A stretch of DNA of 64,000 bases from Enterovibrio qingdaonensis (GTDB taxonomy: Bacteria > Pseudomonadota > Gammaproteobacteria > Enterobacterales > Vibrionaceae), in NCBI RefSeq assembly GCF_028683135.1, contig NZ_JAJUBB010000006.1, positions 208,293 through 272,292 of the forward strand. Direction: 5' to 3'. The position numbers and the translations under genes are program-made. The notes below the pieces were generated by a model, which had not been told where the DNA came from, made no database searches, and was given only the letters and a program-made list of their open reading frames with translations. The first letter of the stretch is position 1; every line of letters begins with the position of its first letter. Below, piece after piece: positions 42,345-52,678 of the stretch.

Positions 42345-45203
42345 TTACAGTGCAGCGATTGTCGCTTTTTGTTCTTCCAGCTTGGTCAGTGCTTCTGCGT
42401 AGCCGTCTAGCTTCGCGCGCTCTGCAGCAACAACCGCTTCAGGTGCTTTCGCAACAAAGCCTTGGTTGTTCAGTTTGCCTTCGATACGCTTGATTTCGCC
42501 TTGGTTTTTAGCGATTTCTTTGTCCAGACGTGCCAGTTCAGCATCTTTGTCGATTAGACCTGCCATCGGGATCATCAGCGTAGATTTGCCCACTAGTGCG
42601 GTTGCGCACGCTGGGGTTTCTTCGCCTGATTTCAGAATGCGAATGCCTTCCAGTTTCGCCAGAGACATCAGCACTTGCTTGCTCGCTTCAACACGTGCAG
42701 CGTCATTCTTGTCAGCTGCTTTCAGCATCACGTCCATCGGCTTGCTTGGCGCGATGTCGTATTCTGCACGCAAGTTACGGATAGAAGTGATGAATGATTT
42801 CACCCACTCGATATCCGCTAACGCACCTTCATCGAACTGTGCTTCGTCGTACTGTGGCAATGCTTGCAGCATGATGGTATCGCCTTCTACACCTGCTACT
42901 AGCGGCTTCACGCTCTGCCAGATAGATTCGGTGATGTATGGCAGTACTGGGTGAGCAAGACGCAGTGTCTTCTCAAGCACAGTGATCAGTGTGTGACGTG
43001 TCGCGCGCTGTTGTGCTTCAGTGCCTTTCCACAGAACAGGTTTTGTCAGCTCTAGGTACCAGTCACAGAATTGGTTCCAGATGAACTCGTACAGGGTGTT
43101 CGAAGCCATATCCAGACGGTAGTTGTCGATGTGCGCGTTGAACTCTTTTGCTGCCAGTTGGAACTGAGATTCGATCCACTTATCAGCCAGAGAGAATTCC
43201 ATCTCGCCGCCGTTCATACCACAATCTTGATCTTCTGCGTTCATCAGCACGTAACGGCTTGCGTTCCATAGCTTGTTACAGAAGTTACGGTAACCCTCAA
43301 GACGCTTCATGTCCCAGTTGATGTCACGACCAGTGGATGCCATCGCAGCCAGAGTGAAACGCAGTGCGTCTGTGCCGTATGCATCAATGCCGTTTTCGAA
43401 GGTCTTGCGCGTATTTTTCTCGATCTTCGCGGCCAATTGAGGCTGCATCATGTTGCCACAACGCTTCTCAACGAGTGACTCTAGATCGATACCGTCGATC
43501 ATGTCGATTGGGTCAAGGACGTTACCTTTAGACTTCGACATCTTGTCGCCGTTTTCGTCGCGGATAAGGCCAGTAACGTAAACAGTCTTGAACGGTACTT
43601 GTGCCTTACCGTTTTCATCTTTACAGAAGTGCATGGTCATCATGATCATGCGAGCAACCCAGAAGAAGATGATGTCGAAACCTGTCACCAACACATCAGT
43701 CGGGTGGAAGGTTTTCAGTTCTGGTGTTTCTTGTGGCCATCCCAGTGTACCGAAGGTCCACAGTGCTGAAGAGAACCAAGTATCCAGTACGTCGTCGTCC
43801 TGACGAAGAACAACAACAGGAGCCAGACCGTTCTTCTCACGTACTTCGTCTTCGTTACGACCAACGTATACGTTGCCGTCGTTGTCGTACCATGCAGGGA
43901 TGCGGTGACCCCACCACAGCTGACGAGAGATACACCAGTCTTGAATGTCACGCATCCAAGAGAAGTACATGTTTTCGTATTGCTTAGGTACGAATTGGAT
44001 GTCGCCGTTTTCTACTGCTTCAACCGCAGGCTGTGCCAGTGTTGCAGTGCGAACATACCATTGGTCAGTCAGCATTGGCTCGATAACCACACCGCCACGG
44101 TCGCCGTAAGGAACGGTCAGGTCGTGGTCTTTGATTTCGTCCAGCAGACCCAGTTCTTCGAACTCAGCTACGATCGCTTTACGCGCAGCAAAACGCTCCA
44201 TGCCATGGTATTTTTCTGGCAGGTCGCTGCTGTATACATCGCTTGCTTCACCGTTAGTGGTGAACACTTCTGCCGCATCACGGATGTCAGCATTGAAGGT
44301 CAGGATGTTGATCATAGGTAGCTGGTGACGCTTACCAACTTCGTAGTCGTTGAAGTCGTGCGCAGGGGTGATCTTCACACAACCTGTGCCTTTCTCCATG
44401 TCTGCGTGTTCGTCGCCTACGATTGGAATGCGACGGTCAACGATTGGCAGGATGATGTCTTTACCGATCAGATCTTTATAGCGTGGATCTTCTGGGTTTA
44501 CTGCAACACCGGTATCGCCCAGCATGGTTTCAGGACGCGTGGTTGCAACAACAATGTAATCTTTACCGTCAGCGGTTTTCATGCCATCCGCTAATGGGTA
44601 GCGGAAATGCCACATGTGGCCTTTGGTGTCTTTGTTTTCAACTTCCAGATCAGAAATTGCAGTGTGCAGTTTCGGATCCCAGTTAACCAGACGCTTACCG
44701 CGATAGATCAGGTCGTCTTCATAAAGGCGAACAAACACTTCTTGAACTGCAGCGTAGAAGCCGTCGTCCATGGTGAAGCGCTCACGATCCCAGTCAACAG
44801 ATGCACCTAGGCGGCGAAGCTGTTTGGTGATGGTGCCACCTGATTCGCCTTTCCATTCCCAGATTTTGTCGATGAATGCTTCACGGCCGTAATCGTGCTT
44901 GGTTTTGCCTTCTTCAGCCGCGATCTTGCGCTCAACAACCATTTGCGTTGCGATACCTGCGTGGTCAGTACCAACCTGCCACAAGGTGTTTTTGCCTTTC
45001 ATGCGTTCGCAACGGATCAGGGTATCCATGATGGTGTCTTGGAACGCATGGCCCATGTGCAGGCTACCGGTGACGTTGGGTGGTGGAATCATGATGCTGT
45101 ACGCATCTTTAGATGTGTCACCGTGAGGCTTGAAGTAACCAGCCTCTTCCCAGCGCTGGTACAGCGCCTTTTCAATTGATGTTGGGTTGTATGTCTTTTC
45201 CAT
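42345..45203 (-). CDS. valS: Valyl-tRNA synthetase
   Basis: 952 residues, class I synthetase. HIGH motif [15 protein letters not shown] near residue 40, [12 protein letters not shown], the editing (CP1) domain with [19 protein letters not shown], anticodon-binding domain, and the C-terminal coiled coil ([29 protein letters not shown]) that clamps the tRNA. Normal length for gammaproteobacteria. Starts 15 bp after holC in the conserved pepA-holC-valS order. Confidence 0.98.
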   Translation of the reverse strand: MEKTYNPTSIEKALYQRWEEAGYFKPHGDTSKDAYSIMIPPPNVTGSLHMGHAFQDTIMDTLIRCERMKGKNTLWQVGTDHAGIATQMVVERKIAAEEGKTKHDYGREAFIDKIWEWKGESGGTITKQLRRLGASVDWDRERFTMDDGFYAAVQEVFVRLYEDDLIYRGKRLVNWDPKLHTAISDLEVENKDTKGHMWHFRYPLADGMKTADGKDYIVVATTRPETMLGDTGVAVNPEDPRYKDLIGKDIILPIVDRRIPIVGDEHADMEKGTGCVKITPAHDFNDYEVGKRHQLPMINILTFNADIRDAAEVFTTNGEASDVYSSDLPEKYHGMERFAARKAIVAEFEELGLLDEIKDHDLTVPYGDRGGVVIEPMLTDQWYVRTATLAQPAVEAVENGDIQFVPKQYENMYFSWMRDIQDWCISRQLWWGHRIPAWYDNDGNVYVGRNEDEVREKNGLAPVVVLRQDDDVLDTWFSSALWTFGTLGWPQETPELKTFHPTDVLVTGFDIIFFWVARMIMMTMHFCKDENGKAQVPFKTVYVTGLIRDENGDKMSKSKGNVLDPIDMIDGIDLESLVEKRCGNMMQPQLAAKIEKNTRKTFENGIDAYGTDALRFTLAAMASTGRDINWDMKRLEGYRNFCNKLWNASRYVLMNAEDQDCGMNGGEMEFSLADKWIESQFQLAAKEFNAHIDNYRLDMASNTLYEFIWNQFCDWYLELTKPVLWKGTEAQQRATRHTLITVLEKTLRLAHPVLPYITESIWQSVKPLVAGVEGDTIMLQALPQYDEAQFDEGALADIEWVKSFITSIRNLRAEYDIAPSKPMDVMLKAADKNDAARVEASKQVLMSLAKLEGIRILKSGEETPACATALVGKSTLMIPMAGLIDKDAELARLDKEIAKNQGEIKRIEGKLNNQGFVAKAPEAVVAAERAKLDGYAEALTKLEEQKATIAAL

Positions 45204-45218
45204 AGCGCTCTTGATGGA

Positions 45219-45674
45219 TCAAATAACGGATGATTCTTCAACGGCAAGGGTGCGCATTTGGCGCCCCGCCATGCGGTAAATTTTGTAGCGTTCTCGAGCC
45301 TGTTGCTTGAGAGTTTCTTCGCAAGGCACGAAGTCTACCACTTGTGCAAAGGAAGGCGCAAAAATTGCTGCTTCCTCAGCCAAGTTAATTAGTACATTTC
45401 GGTGTCCAGCAGGACGAACACCTGGCCAACCAATTTCCACTTGGGTACCACCACGCGGCCCTTCACCAATAAGATTGTGCGGAACAAAATGGTCGGGTGA
45501 ACGTTGCCAAAGTTGCTCATCAATGGCTTCTGCCTGTGATTTGCTGTCAGCGGTAATAAACACTTTCATGCCTTGCTGACAATACTGGTCTGCAAGCGAG
45601 CAAACCTTTTCCAGCATTTGCTGCTGAGGTTCGGCGTGCTTTTCATCCAGAATGTAGAAGGTGGCCAGTGCCAT
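45219..45674 (-). CDS. holC: DNA polymerase III chi subunit
   Basis: 151 residues. Chi links the clamp loader (through psi) to SSB. MALATFYILDEKHAEPQQQMLEKVCSLADQYCQQGMKVFI and SPDHFVPHNLIGEGPRGGTQVEIGWPG are typical, and the end RERYKIYRMAGRQ matches. Lies between pepA and valS as in E. coli; about 130 bp after pepA with a terminator between, so valS-holC transcription probably begins just upstream of holC. Confidence 0.95.
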   Translation of the reverse strand: MALATFYILDEKHAEPQQQMLEKVCSLADQYCQQGMKVFITADSKSQAEAIDEQLWQRSPDHFVPHNLIGEGPRGGTQVEIGWPGVRPAGHRNVLINLAEEAAIFAPSFAQVVDFVPCEETLKQQARERYKIYRMAGRQMRTLAVEESSVI

Positions 45675-45764
45675 GGTAGTTTCCGAAAAGATGATAATTT
45701 AACCGGCTCAGTGTGCGTTGTGTTGTTGCTAAAAGCTACTGCTTTTTATAAGCCAGAGATAAAA

Positions 45765-45786
45765 AAAGGAGGCCTTGGCCTCCTTT
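45765..45786 (-). terminator. Terminator after pepA
   Basis: Minus-strand perfect stem AAAGGAGGCC/GGCCTCCTTT with U-run, 16 bp after the pepA stop codon. Confidence 0.85.
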
Positions 45787-45801
45787 CTTCTTATGCAGGT
45801 T

Positions 45802-47310
45802 TTACTCTGCAACCTCAAGGCCAGAACGGTTCAATAAGAACTGGACCAGCAATGGGACGGGACGACCGGTTGCCCCTTTGTTTGCACCGCCTTGGAAAGA
45901 GGTACCTGCCACATCAAGGTGTGCCCAGTTGTACTTCTTAGCAAAGCGAGACAGGAAACAACCTGCAGTAATGGTACCGCCGCCAGGGCCACCGATGTTT
46001 GCCATATCAGCAAACGGGCTCTTAAGCTGCTCTTGGTACTCTTCAGTCATTGGCAGACGCCAAGCACGGTCACCGGCTTGCTCTGACGCATTCACGATCT
46101 CGTGTGCCAGTGGGTTGTGGTTAGACAGCAGGCCGCTGATGTGGTGGCTCAGTGCCACAATACATGCGCCAGTCAGGGTAGCTACGTCGATAACGCACTC
46201 AGGTTCGTAACGTTCAACGTAAGTCAGTGCATCACACAGAACCAGACGGCCTTCTGCATCAGTATTCAGTACTTCAACAGTTTGGCCTGACATGGTGGTC
46301 ACGATGTCACCTGGACGGTATGCGTTGCCATCAGGCATGTTTTCACAGCCAGCCAGTACGCCGACAACATTGATTGGTAAGTCCAGCTTCGCCAGTGCTT
46401 TCATTGCACCAAATACTGACGCTGCACCACACATGTCGTACTTCATTTCGTCCATGTTAGCTGCAGGTTTCAGTGAGATACCGCCAGCATCAAACGTCAG
46501 ACCTTTACCAACCAGTACGATAGGCTTCGCGTTCGGATCTGGGTGACCTTTGTATTCCATGATGGACATAAAGGATTCGTTTTTCGAACCCTGACCGACC
46601 GCAAGATACGAGGTCATGCCCAGCTCTTTCATCTCTTGTTCACCAATGATCTTGGTGCTGACTCGCTCAAAGTCATCCGCCAGACGGCGTGCTTGAGAAG
46701 CTAGGTAGGCTGGGTTTGCCACGTTTGGCGGCATATTGCCAAGGTCTTTACAGGCACGAACGCCTGATGCCACTGCCAGACCGTGTGCGATCGCACGCTC
46801 ACCCAAGTTCAGCTCACGGCGTGTCGGTACGTTAAATACCAATTTGCGCAGTGGACGGCGCGTTTCTGGTTTTACGCTCTTGAACTGGTTGAAGGTATAG
46901 AGGGTATCTTTGGTGCTTTCAACAGCCTGACGAACCTTCCAGTAGGTATCGCGGCCTTTAACGTGAAGCTCTGTCAGGAAGCAAACAGCTTCCATTGAAC
47001 CGGTTTCGTTCAGGGTATTGATGGTATTTTTGATGATTTCTTTATACTGGCGTTCGCCAAGTTCACGTTCCTTGCCGCAGCCGACAAGCAGTACGCGCTC
47101 AGACAGTACATTAGGTACGTGATGCAATAGCAGCATCTGGCCAGGTTTGCCTTCGAGGTCACCACGACGCAGTAAGCTACTGATGTAGCCGTCACTGATT
47201 TTATCGAGCTGTTCCGCTACCGGAGACAGGCGGCGTGGTTCAAACACGCCAACGACGATACATGCACTGCGTTGCTTCTCGGGACTCCCGCTTTTTACAC
47301 TGAACTCCAT
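45802..47310 (-). CDS. pepA: Leucyl aminopeptidase PepA
   Basis: 502 residues, M17 family, hexameric Mn/Zn aminopeptidase; in E. coli it also binds DNA (Xer/cer, carAB control). Active-site motifs: [31 protein letters not shown] and the signature [10 protein letters not shown], with [16 protein letters not shown] toward the end. Divergent from lptF, as in E. coli and Vibrio. In pyrimidine-regulated genes PepA acts with ArgR-independent factors; no link to the pyr genes here beyond co-occurrence. Confidence 0.97.
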   Translation of the reverse strand: MEFSVKSGSPEKQRSACIVVGVFEPRRLSPVAEQLDKISDGYISSLLRRGDLEGKPGQMLLLHHVPNVLSERVLLVGCGKERELGERQYKEIIKNTINTLNETGSMEAVCFLTELHVKGRDTYWKVRQAVESTKDTLYTFNQFKSVKPETRRPLRKLVFNVPTRRELNLGERAIAHGLAVASGVRACKDLGNMPPNVANPAYLASQARRLADDFERVSTKIIGEQEMKELGMTSYLAVGQGSKNESFMSIMEYKGHPDPNAKPIVLVGKGLTFDAGGISLKPAANMDEMKYDMCGAASVFGAMKALAKLDLPINVVGVLAGCENMPDGNAYRPGDIVTTMSGQTVEVLNTDAEGRLVLCDALTYVERYEPECVIDVATLTGACIVALSHHISGLLSNHNPLAHEIVNASEQAGDRAWRLPMTEEYQEQLKSPFADMANIGGPGGGTITAGCFLSRFAKKYNWAHLDVAGTSFQGGANKGATGRPVPLLVQFLLNRSGLEVAE

Positions 47311-47504
47311 GCGTACTCCTACATCCTAAAGACAAGTGAGGCTAAATGTTAGATAATGCCCGCTTTATTGGAACTCGAAACCGTGTTCGACGTAAATCGA
47401 ATAGAAGCAGGTCAACACTTGGCCGAAAGATAAAAAAACAACTGATTTACCGAAAAACTATAGCGATTCGAGTAAAAAAACAAGTTTTCTAAAGGTAAAA
47501 CGCC

Positions 47505-48605
47505 GTGATTATTGTTCGGTATTTGATCCGAGAAACAGTCAAAACGCAACTTGCGGTGCTGTTTGTTCTATTTCTGGTCTTTTTTAGCCAAAAATTCATT
47601 CGCGTGCTAACCAGTGCAACAGATGGCTCAATTCCGGGCAGTGATGTGTTAACACTGGTTGGTTTGTATATGCCATCGATGGCAATGCTGATGCTGCCAT
47701 TGAGTTTGTACATTGGCATATTGATCACTTTTGGCCGTTTGTATGCCGAAAGTGAAATCACCGTCATGAATGCAACAGGTATCGGGAACAAGTTCCTGAT
47801 AAGGGCTGCACTCTATCTTGCATTGATCACTGGTGCTGTTGCTGCATTCAACTCGCTGTGGTTGACGCCGTGGGCAAATAATAAAGAAATTAAAGTCATG
47901 GAGCAGTTGGAGGCCGATACCGGGCTTGAACTGTTGATGCAAGGCCAAATCCAAACCACACCGGATGGTCAGGCGGTGGTGTACATCAACAATATTACGG
48001 GTGATGGGAAAGACTTGCATAAAGTCTTTATCGCGCAACCTGTTCCTCGTGGCACCATGCGTCCGAATGTGGTGGTTGCAGAAAAAGGCTATGTGTCCGA
48101 ACTGCCAGATGGCCGACAAGTGTTGGATTTGAATGAAGGCACGCGTTACGAGGGTATACCGACGCGGTTAGATTACACCATTACAGAGTATGAAAATTAT
48201 CAGGTGCTGATTGGACAGCGCGAGGTCCGTCAGAAGACCCGTGACTGGGACGCAATGCCTACGCCAGACTTGATTGGTCAAACAGCACCACAAGCGCAGG
48301 CTGAGCTTCAATGGCGTATTGCATTGGTATTGTGTATTCCGTTGATGACCATGATTGTCGTCCCTCTGTCTTCGGTTAATCCTCGCCAAGGGCGATTTGC
48401 TAAGTTGTTTCCGGCAGTACTCATCTATCTGGCGTACTTCTTGGCTATTAGTGCCGCTAAGTCTGCCGTCGAGGAGGGCACACTGCCGCCAGAAATTGGC
48501 CTTTGGAGTGTGAACGTTGCAGCGTTGCTGTTGGCGGTTGGCCTTCTGAGTTGGGATAGCATGCCTGTACGTAAATTCCGATACCGACTGCGGGGAACGG
48601 CCTAA
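47505..48605 (+). CDS. lptF: LPS export permease LptF
   Basis: 366 residues. Inner-membrane component of the LptB2FG ABC transporter that lifts LPS out of the inner membrane. Six membrane helices, three on each side of a periplasmic beta-jellyroll domain (~residues 125-260). Starts at a GTG (IIVRYLIRETVKTQLAVLFVLFL) with SD AAAGG 9 bases upstream. Its stop overlaps the lptG ATG by one base. Divergent from pepA. Confidence 0.95.
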   Translation: MIIVRYLIRETVKTQLAVLFVLFLVFFSQKFIRVLTSATDGSIPGSDVLTLVGLYMPSMAMLMLPLSLYIGILITFGRLYAESEITVMNATGIGNKFLIRAALYLALITGAVAAFNSLWLTPWANNKEIKVMEQLEADTGLELLMQGQIQTTPDGQAVVYINNITGDGKDLHKVFIAQPVPRGTMRPNVVVAEKGYVSELPDGRQVLDLNEGTRYEGIPTRLDYTITEYENYQVLIGQREVRQKTRDWDAMPTPDLIGQTAPQAQAELQWRIALVLCIPLMTMIVVPLSSVNPRQGRFAKLFPAVLIYLAYFLAISAAKSAVEEGTLPPEIGLWSVNVAALLLAVGLLSWDSMPVRKFRYRLRGTA

Positions 48606-49678
48606 TGTTTAAAATTCTCGATTTATACATTGGGCGGACCATCATCGCCACGACGACCCTGTGTTTAGCAACTCTGGTGGGCTTGTCTGCCATCATCAAG
48701 TTTGTTGAACAGCTTCGCTCTGTGGGCGAGGGCACATTCACCATGGTCACTGCACTGCAATATGTATTGCTGAGCATGCCGCGTGATATCGAAATGTTCT
48801 TCCCAATGGCGGTGTTGCTAGGTGCGTTGATTGGTCTGGGAACGCTTGCGTCAAGTTCTGAACTTGTGGTTATGCAGGCGGCAGGCTTTTCCAAGTTAGA
48901 TATCGGATTGTCGGTTCTGAAAACAGCGATGCCGCTGATGCTGATTGTGTTGGCGTTGGGACAATGGGGCGCGCCCGATGCTCAGCGTGAAGCAAGAGAG
49001 CTTCGTGCTTATGCGAAATCTGGCGGTAGCGTCATGTCTGTGCGCCGGGGCGTTTGGGCGAAAGACGGCAACGATTTCATCTATATTGCGCGCACCGATC
49101 AGCAAGAGTCTCTGACAGGCGTAAACATCTGGAAGTTTGATGATAAGCAAGAGCTTGAAGCCATGGTATTCGCAGAGAAAGGCGAGTATCTAAATAAAGA
49201 TAGCTGGATGCTGAAAGACGTTACTGTCACACACTTTGACGGGCCAGTGAAAATTACTGAAACCAAGGAGCCTGAGCTTGCTTGGCAATCCACGTTAACG
49301 CCAGAGAAGCTTTCCATCGTCACGGTGAAACCTGAAGAACTCTCGTTAACGGGGGTATACAGTTACGTCGAGTACTTGAAAGCCTCGGAGCAAGACGCGT
49401 CGCGTTACGAGTTGGCGTTGTGGCGTAAAGTACTTCAACCGCTTTCTATAGGTGTCATGATGCTGTTGGCTTTGAGCTTCGTGTTCGGGCCGCTGCGCTC
49501 AGTAACCATGGGTGCGCGCGTGTTGTCTGGTGTGATATTTGGTTTTGGCTTTTACATTTCGAACGAAGTGTTCGGGCCGATCACCTTGGTATACCAACTG
49601 CCCCCGTTCTTTGGGGCCATCGCACCGAGTTTGGCCTTTATCGGGATCACGCTTTACCTGCTAAACCGGAAGTTGTAA
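48605..49678 (+). CDS. lptG: LPS export permease LptG
   Basis: 357 residues, paralogue and partner of LptF with the same layout (N-terminal MFKILDLYIGRTIIATT, 3+3 helices, periplasmic jellyroll, C-terminal FGFGFYISNEVFGPITLVYQLPPFFGAIAPSL, a typical LptG signature). One-base overlap with lptF shows translational coupling; strong terminator follows. LptB, C, A lie elsewhere. Confidence 0.96.
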   Translation: MFKILDLYIGRTIIATTTLCLATLVGLSAIIKFVEQLRSVGEGTFTMVTALQYVLLSMPRDIEMFFPMAVLLGALIGLGTLASSSELVVMQAAGFSKLDIGLSVLKTAMPLMLIVLALGQWGAPDAQREARELRAYAKSGGSVMSVRRGVWAKDGNDFIYIARTDQQESLTGVNIWKFDDKQELEAMVFAEKGEYLNKDSWMLKDVTVTHFDGPVKITETKEPELAWQSTLTPEKLSIVTVKPEELSLTGVYSYVEYLKASEQDASRYELALWRKVLQPLSIGVMMLLALSFVFGPLRSVTMGARVLSGVIFGFGFYISNEVFGPITLVYQLPPFFGAIAPSLAFIGITLYLLNRKL

Positions 49679-49706
49679 TAGCGTCTAAAATGGCAAGTAT
49701 TAATAA

Positions 49707-49736
49707 AAAGAAGGGAGCCTATCGGCTCCCTTCTTT
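49707..49736. terminator. Bidirectional terminator between lptG and the RDD gene
   Basis: 13-bp stem AAAGAAGGGAGCC/GGCTCCCTTCTTT between convergent genes. Confidence 0.88.
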
Positions 49737-49746
49737 GTTATTCGGT

Positions 49747-50223
49747 TCAGTCTATTTTAACGACTTGGCTGTTTGAGAAGTGATCTTGAAAGGCGCGGTT
49801 GTTTCTATCAAACAACGCCAGAAGGTTGCCAAGACCTAAACAAGATGTCGCCATGCGGATCAGTGATTGCGTATAGGTCACGTTACCACCAAATTCGCTG
49901 ACCAACTTGAGTTTCCATGCCTTCATACCGACGGTTTGGCCCGCACGTGTCCAGAAGTAAGCATAAAAGCCTGCAGCGATAGCAAACACATAAACCGTAA
50001 AGATAGGGCTTACTGTTGGGTTACTGGTGAGGTATTGGCTGACATCCGCATAGCCTTCGATAGAAAAGCCAAATTGAATGGCGATGGCAAAGCCACCCAC
50101 GACCAAACCGATAGCAAGCATCTCGACGGCGACCAGCACCATAAAGTCATAAAGCCAAGCACCCATGCGGCGGAGGAATCCTGCTCCCTTTGGGACACTG
50201 AATTGGGCTGAAGTTTGAGACAT
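49747..50223 (-). CDS. RDD family membrane protein
   Basis: 158 residues from the ATG at 50223, preceded by SD AGGACA; the longer in-frame reading up to 50349 is unlikely. RDD domain: FLRRMGAWLYDFMVLVAVEMLAIGL (first R and D), FWTRAGQTVGMKAWKLKLV, then IRMATSCLGLGNLLALFDRNNRAFQDHFSNSQVV. Three or four membrane segments. RDD proteins have no single established role (some have been linked to transport). It is commonly next to lptG or a tRNA-Leu in Vibrionaceae. Confidence 0.9.
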   Translation of the reverse strand: MSQTSAQFSVPKGAGFLRRMGAWLYDFMVLVAVEMLAIGLVVGGFAIAIQFGFSIEGYADVSQYLTSNPTVSPIFTVYVFAIAAGFYAYFWTRAGQTVGMKAWKLKLVSEFGGNVTYTQSLIRMATSCLGLGNLLALFDRNNRAFQDHFSNSQVVKID

Positions 50224-50367
50224 TATTTTTGTCCTAATAATGAGTAATGTGTCTAGTCTACCAGTGTTGTCTGGCTTTATGTATGGGGAAAAGTGCTGCA
50301 AATTGCGTGTTATCGCATCGAGTTGGTGAAAAAAGAAACGGTTAAACACTTTTTGTGAATTATAGGC

Positions 50368-50395
50368 TTGCGCTGTAGTTCGGCTTGCGTATAAT
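50368..50395 (+). promoter_or_regulatory. Promoter of tRNA-Leu
   Basis: -35 TTGCGC (50368-50373), 16-bp spacer, perfect -10 TATAAT (50390-50395). Transcription would start about 5 bases before the mature tRNA. Confidence 0.75.
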
Positions 50396-50406
50396 CAGCC
50401 TCACTT

Positions 50407-50492
50407 GCCCGGGTGGCGAAATTGGTAGACGCAGCGGATTCAAAATCCGCCGGTGAATAACTGTGCCGGTTCAAGTCCGGCCCCGGGCACCA
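50407..50492 (+). tRNA. tRNA-Leu (anticodon CAA)
   Basis: 86 nt including an encoded CCA. Acceptor stem GCCCGGG/CCCGGGC with discriminator A, D-arm GTGGCGAAATTGGTAGAC, anticodon arm GCGGA-TTCAAAA-TCCGC (anticodon CAA, reads UUG), long class II variable arm, and T-arm GCCGGTTCAAGTCCGGC. All stems pair. Confidence 0.98.
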
Positions 50493-50500
50493 ATTTCATG

Positions 50501-50535
50501 ACAAAGCCTCAATCGAAAGATTGGGGCTTTGTTGT
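50501..50535 (+). terminator. Hairpin/terminator after tRNA-Leu
   Basis: Stem ACAAAGCCTCAATC/GATTGGGGCTTTGT with GAAA loop (one G-U), then TGT; the T-run is short, so termination may be partial. It also lies about 75 bp past the end of the Tad operon on the other strand. Confidence 0.6.
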
Positions 50536-50608
50536 ATCTGCGTGTCAGTAAAATCCATCACTATCTGCATATCTAGTTGCAATAACAGCAAATAGACCTT
50601 ACCCAATA

Positions 50609-51283
50609 TCACGGCGTTATCTTAAGTTTCGCGGCTGTGGGTTTATTGGCCACTTCAACTCTTCGATTTTCTGCACGACCTGCCGCTGTTTTATTGGTTG
50701 CTACAGGGTTGGTTTCTCCCCGCGATACCGTGTTTATCTTTGTGTCTCCTGAGCCCGCTTCCACCAAATAGGCCTTAACCGCTTCTGCGCGTTGAAGACC
50801 GAGTGTCAGGTTATAGGTGTGGCTTCCGACGCTGTCGGTATGACCAGAAAGAGAGAGTGGTGCTGAACCGCGTTTTATCGCATCAATGATACCGGATAGG
50901 ATTTTCTTGCCCGTTGGGGTTAATGAGGATTTATCAAAACCAAAATGTACGCTGGCCAAAAGCCGGTCTTTTCTCATATCGACGGAAGGTGTTTCTCGCA
51001 CCAGTAATTCGGCGCAGTTTTTACTTAGACCTGCATTGACGAGAGCATCTATAAATAGGGGAGTCGTGGGGTGCGTATCCAAAGGGCGTTCAAGTTGGAT
51101 GTATTGTGATTTGTGGAAAAATACCTCTGTAGATTGCCCAACGTCTACACGGAAAACCACTTCCGTGTTCTTGTCGGCACAGATATCTTCAAAGGCAACC
51201 GTTGAAATGGTGCCTGCGATGGTTGGTGCACTTGCTAAACATAGCGGTATGAACAATGCACAAAGTGAACGTGTCGGTTTCAT
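50609..51283 (-). CDS. OmpA-family protein at the end of the Tad operon
   Basis: 224 residues. Signal peptide MKPTRSLCALFIPLCLASAPTIA, an N-terminal domain of unknown type with two cysteines (CADKN, NCAEL), and an OmpA C-terminal peptidoglycan-binding domain (VHFGFDKSSLTPTGKKILSGII, LSGHTDSVGSHTYNLTLGLQRAEAVKAYL, SRGETNPVATN...GRAENRRVEV). It starts 18 bp after tadG. OmpA-like genes are found at the end of many Vibrio tad loci; a role in fixing the secretin or pilus to the wall is inferred. Confidence 0.88.
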   Translation of the reverse strand: MKPTRSLCALFIPLCLASAPTIAGTISTVAFEDICADKNTEVVFRVDVGQSTEVFFHKSQYIQLERPLDTHPTTPLFIDALVNAGLSKNCAELLVRETPSVDMRKDRLLASVHFGFDKSSLTPTGKKILSGIIDAIKRGSAPLSLSGHTDSVGSHTYNLTLGLQRAEAVKAYLVEAGSGDTKINTVSRGETNPVATNKTAAGRAENRRVEVANKPTAAKLKITP

Positions 51284-51301
51284 AAGGTCTCCAATAAATC
51301 G

Positions 51302-52666
51302 TTAGCTGCCAAAGTACAGTCGCCCGACTTCTTCACTGATAAGCTCAAGAACGGTTTCGTAGATATCTGAGTACGAACTGGCTGATTGAATGTTTTCTGC
51401 ACCTGCACAGGTTTTAAGCCCAGGGTTGTCGTCGATGTTGTAGTCAAAGCCGATGACAAAGAGTCGCGCTTCAACATTTCGACCATTAACCGTCTGATTT
51501 TCTAATGCAGTAATGATGTTTTCGCAGAGGCCGCGGTTATAGAGCTGCTCTGCGGCATAGCCTGGATAGCGGTTATCGCTTGGGTTATTGCGATTTCGAG
51601 AGTCGACACCGTCTGACAATACAATGATGAGCTTACGGACATTCTGTCCTTGCGACACGATTTTGGCCGCTTCAATGATCCCCTCATAAGACGCAGTACC
51701 GTAGTCTGGAACAAAATTGTCAATCGTGGATCGAAATGTCGCGAAGTTGTCGGTCAATGGCAAGGTACGAAAGTAAGAGTCGTCACTGTAACCACGGTAA
51801 TAGTACCTGCCTGTAATTTGGGTGACCGGTGTCGTGAGCGGATTGCTGGCCGTTGAGGCAAAATTGATGTTGGGGATATTGTAGTACCACTCCCACGTTC
51901 TAGAAGCGGCGTTGTTGTAATAGGCCACGTTACTGTAAAAGGAATTGTCATCATGCGGGTACATGTTGTAACCGATAAATGCCGCACGGTTAGCGAGTGC
52001 TTCGCCCCCCACTTCTTGCTCGGTTGAATTGTTGTAGTCTTCAAGCCTTTCTGTGACGCGTTTAATGACCTCAATCACGCCTTCATATTTGGCGTTTACG
52101 TTGGCAAATTCATCGTTATCGTCGTTGTTATCATTCTCAATCCATCGGGCAGCCATTGACCCGGAGAAGTCGGCGACAAAGGCGACATCCACAGTGAACC
52201 CTTGATATTTACGTGCAGTGGCATCGCCACCGAGCGTCATGGTTTCGTCGTACCCAAGATGGTAGCCATCTTCAGGGAACCAGCTCGTAAAATCTGAGCT
52301 TAGCGTGACTTTGTACTGGGTGAAGATCAAGCCATCCCGGTCATAGACGCCAGCTTCACCACATTGCTCTTCGTAGATTTCATCACAGCTTTTTCGCTCA
52401 ATCTGAATATCAGAGGGGTCGATGTCACCGTCGGGGGCATAGTTATCGACAAAGCGCTTTGCCAGCAGTTGGTTTTCATAGGTTGAGGTTGAGGCATTTG
52501 CGGCGACAGCGAGTGACGCCATTTCTACACCATCTCCGATGCGGGCATGTGTTTGAAGGTATCGCGTTGATTCAATTGCGATGGCAAACACACTGAACAG
52601 GAGAGGGAAAACCAGTACAAATATGATGCTAGCGACGCCGCGTTGTTTGGAGTAATTCATTGCCAC
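51302..52666 (-). CDS. tadG: TadG-like pilus protein with von Willebrand factor A domain
   Basis: 454 residues from a GTG with SD AGGAG. N-terminal pseudopilin-like membrane helix (KQRGVASIIFVLVFPLLFSVFAIAIES), then a vWA domain from about residue 158: VDVAFVADFSGSMAARW with the MIDAS residues D166-x-S168-x-S170, the later RKLIIVLSDGVDSRN (second metal-site Asp). An Asp/Asn-rich loop (NDNNDDNDEF, 178-187) follows the MIDAS. Several Cys pairs. TadG is an accessory Tad component, probably exposed outside the inner membrane; vWA suggests metal-dependent binding to a partner or surface. Confidence 0.85.
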   Translation of the reverse strand: MAMNYSKQRGVASIIFVLVFPLLFSVFAIAIESTRYLQTHARIGDGVEMASLAVAANASTSTYENQLLAKRFVDNYAPDGDIDPSDIQIERKSCDEIYEEQCGEAGVYDRDGLIFTQYKVTLSSDFTSWFPEDGYHLGYDETMTLGGDATARKYQGFTVDVAFVADFSGSMAARWIENDNNDDNDEFANVNAKYEGVIEVIKRVTERLEDYNNSTEQEVGGEALANRAAFIGYNMYPHDDNSFYSNVAYYNNAASRTWEWYYNIPNINFASTASNPLTTPVTQITGRYYYRGYSDDSYFRTLPLTDNFATFRSTIDNFVPDYGTASYEGIIEAAKIVSQGQNVRKLIIVLSDGVDSRNRNNPSDNRYPGYAAEQLYNRGLCENIITALENQTVNGRNVEARLFVIGFDYNIDDNPGLKTCAGAENIQSASSYSDIYETVLELISEEVGRLYFGS

Positions 52667-52678
52667 GGTGATTTGCTC

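Noticed and set aside
50407..51300. Genomic-island attachment site at tRNA-Leu
   Set aside because: No integrase gene and no direct repeat of the tRNA 3' end seen at the far side of the Tad locus.
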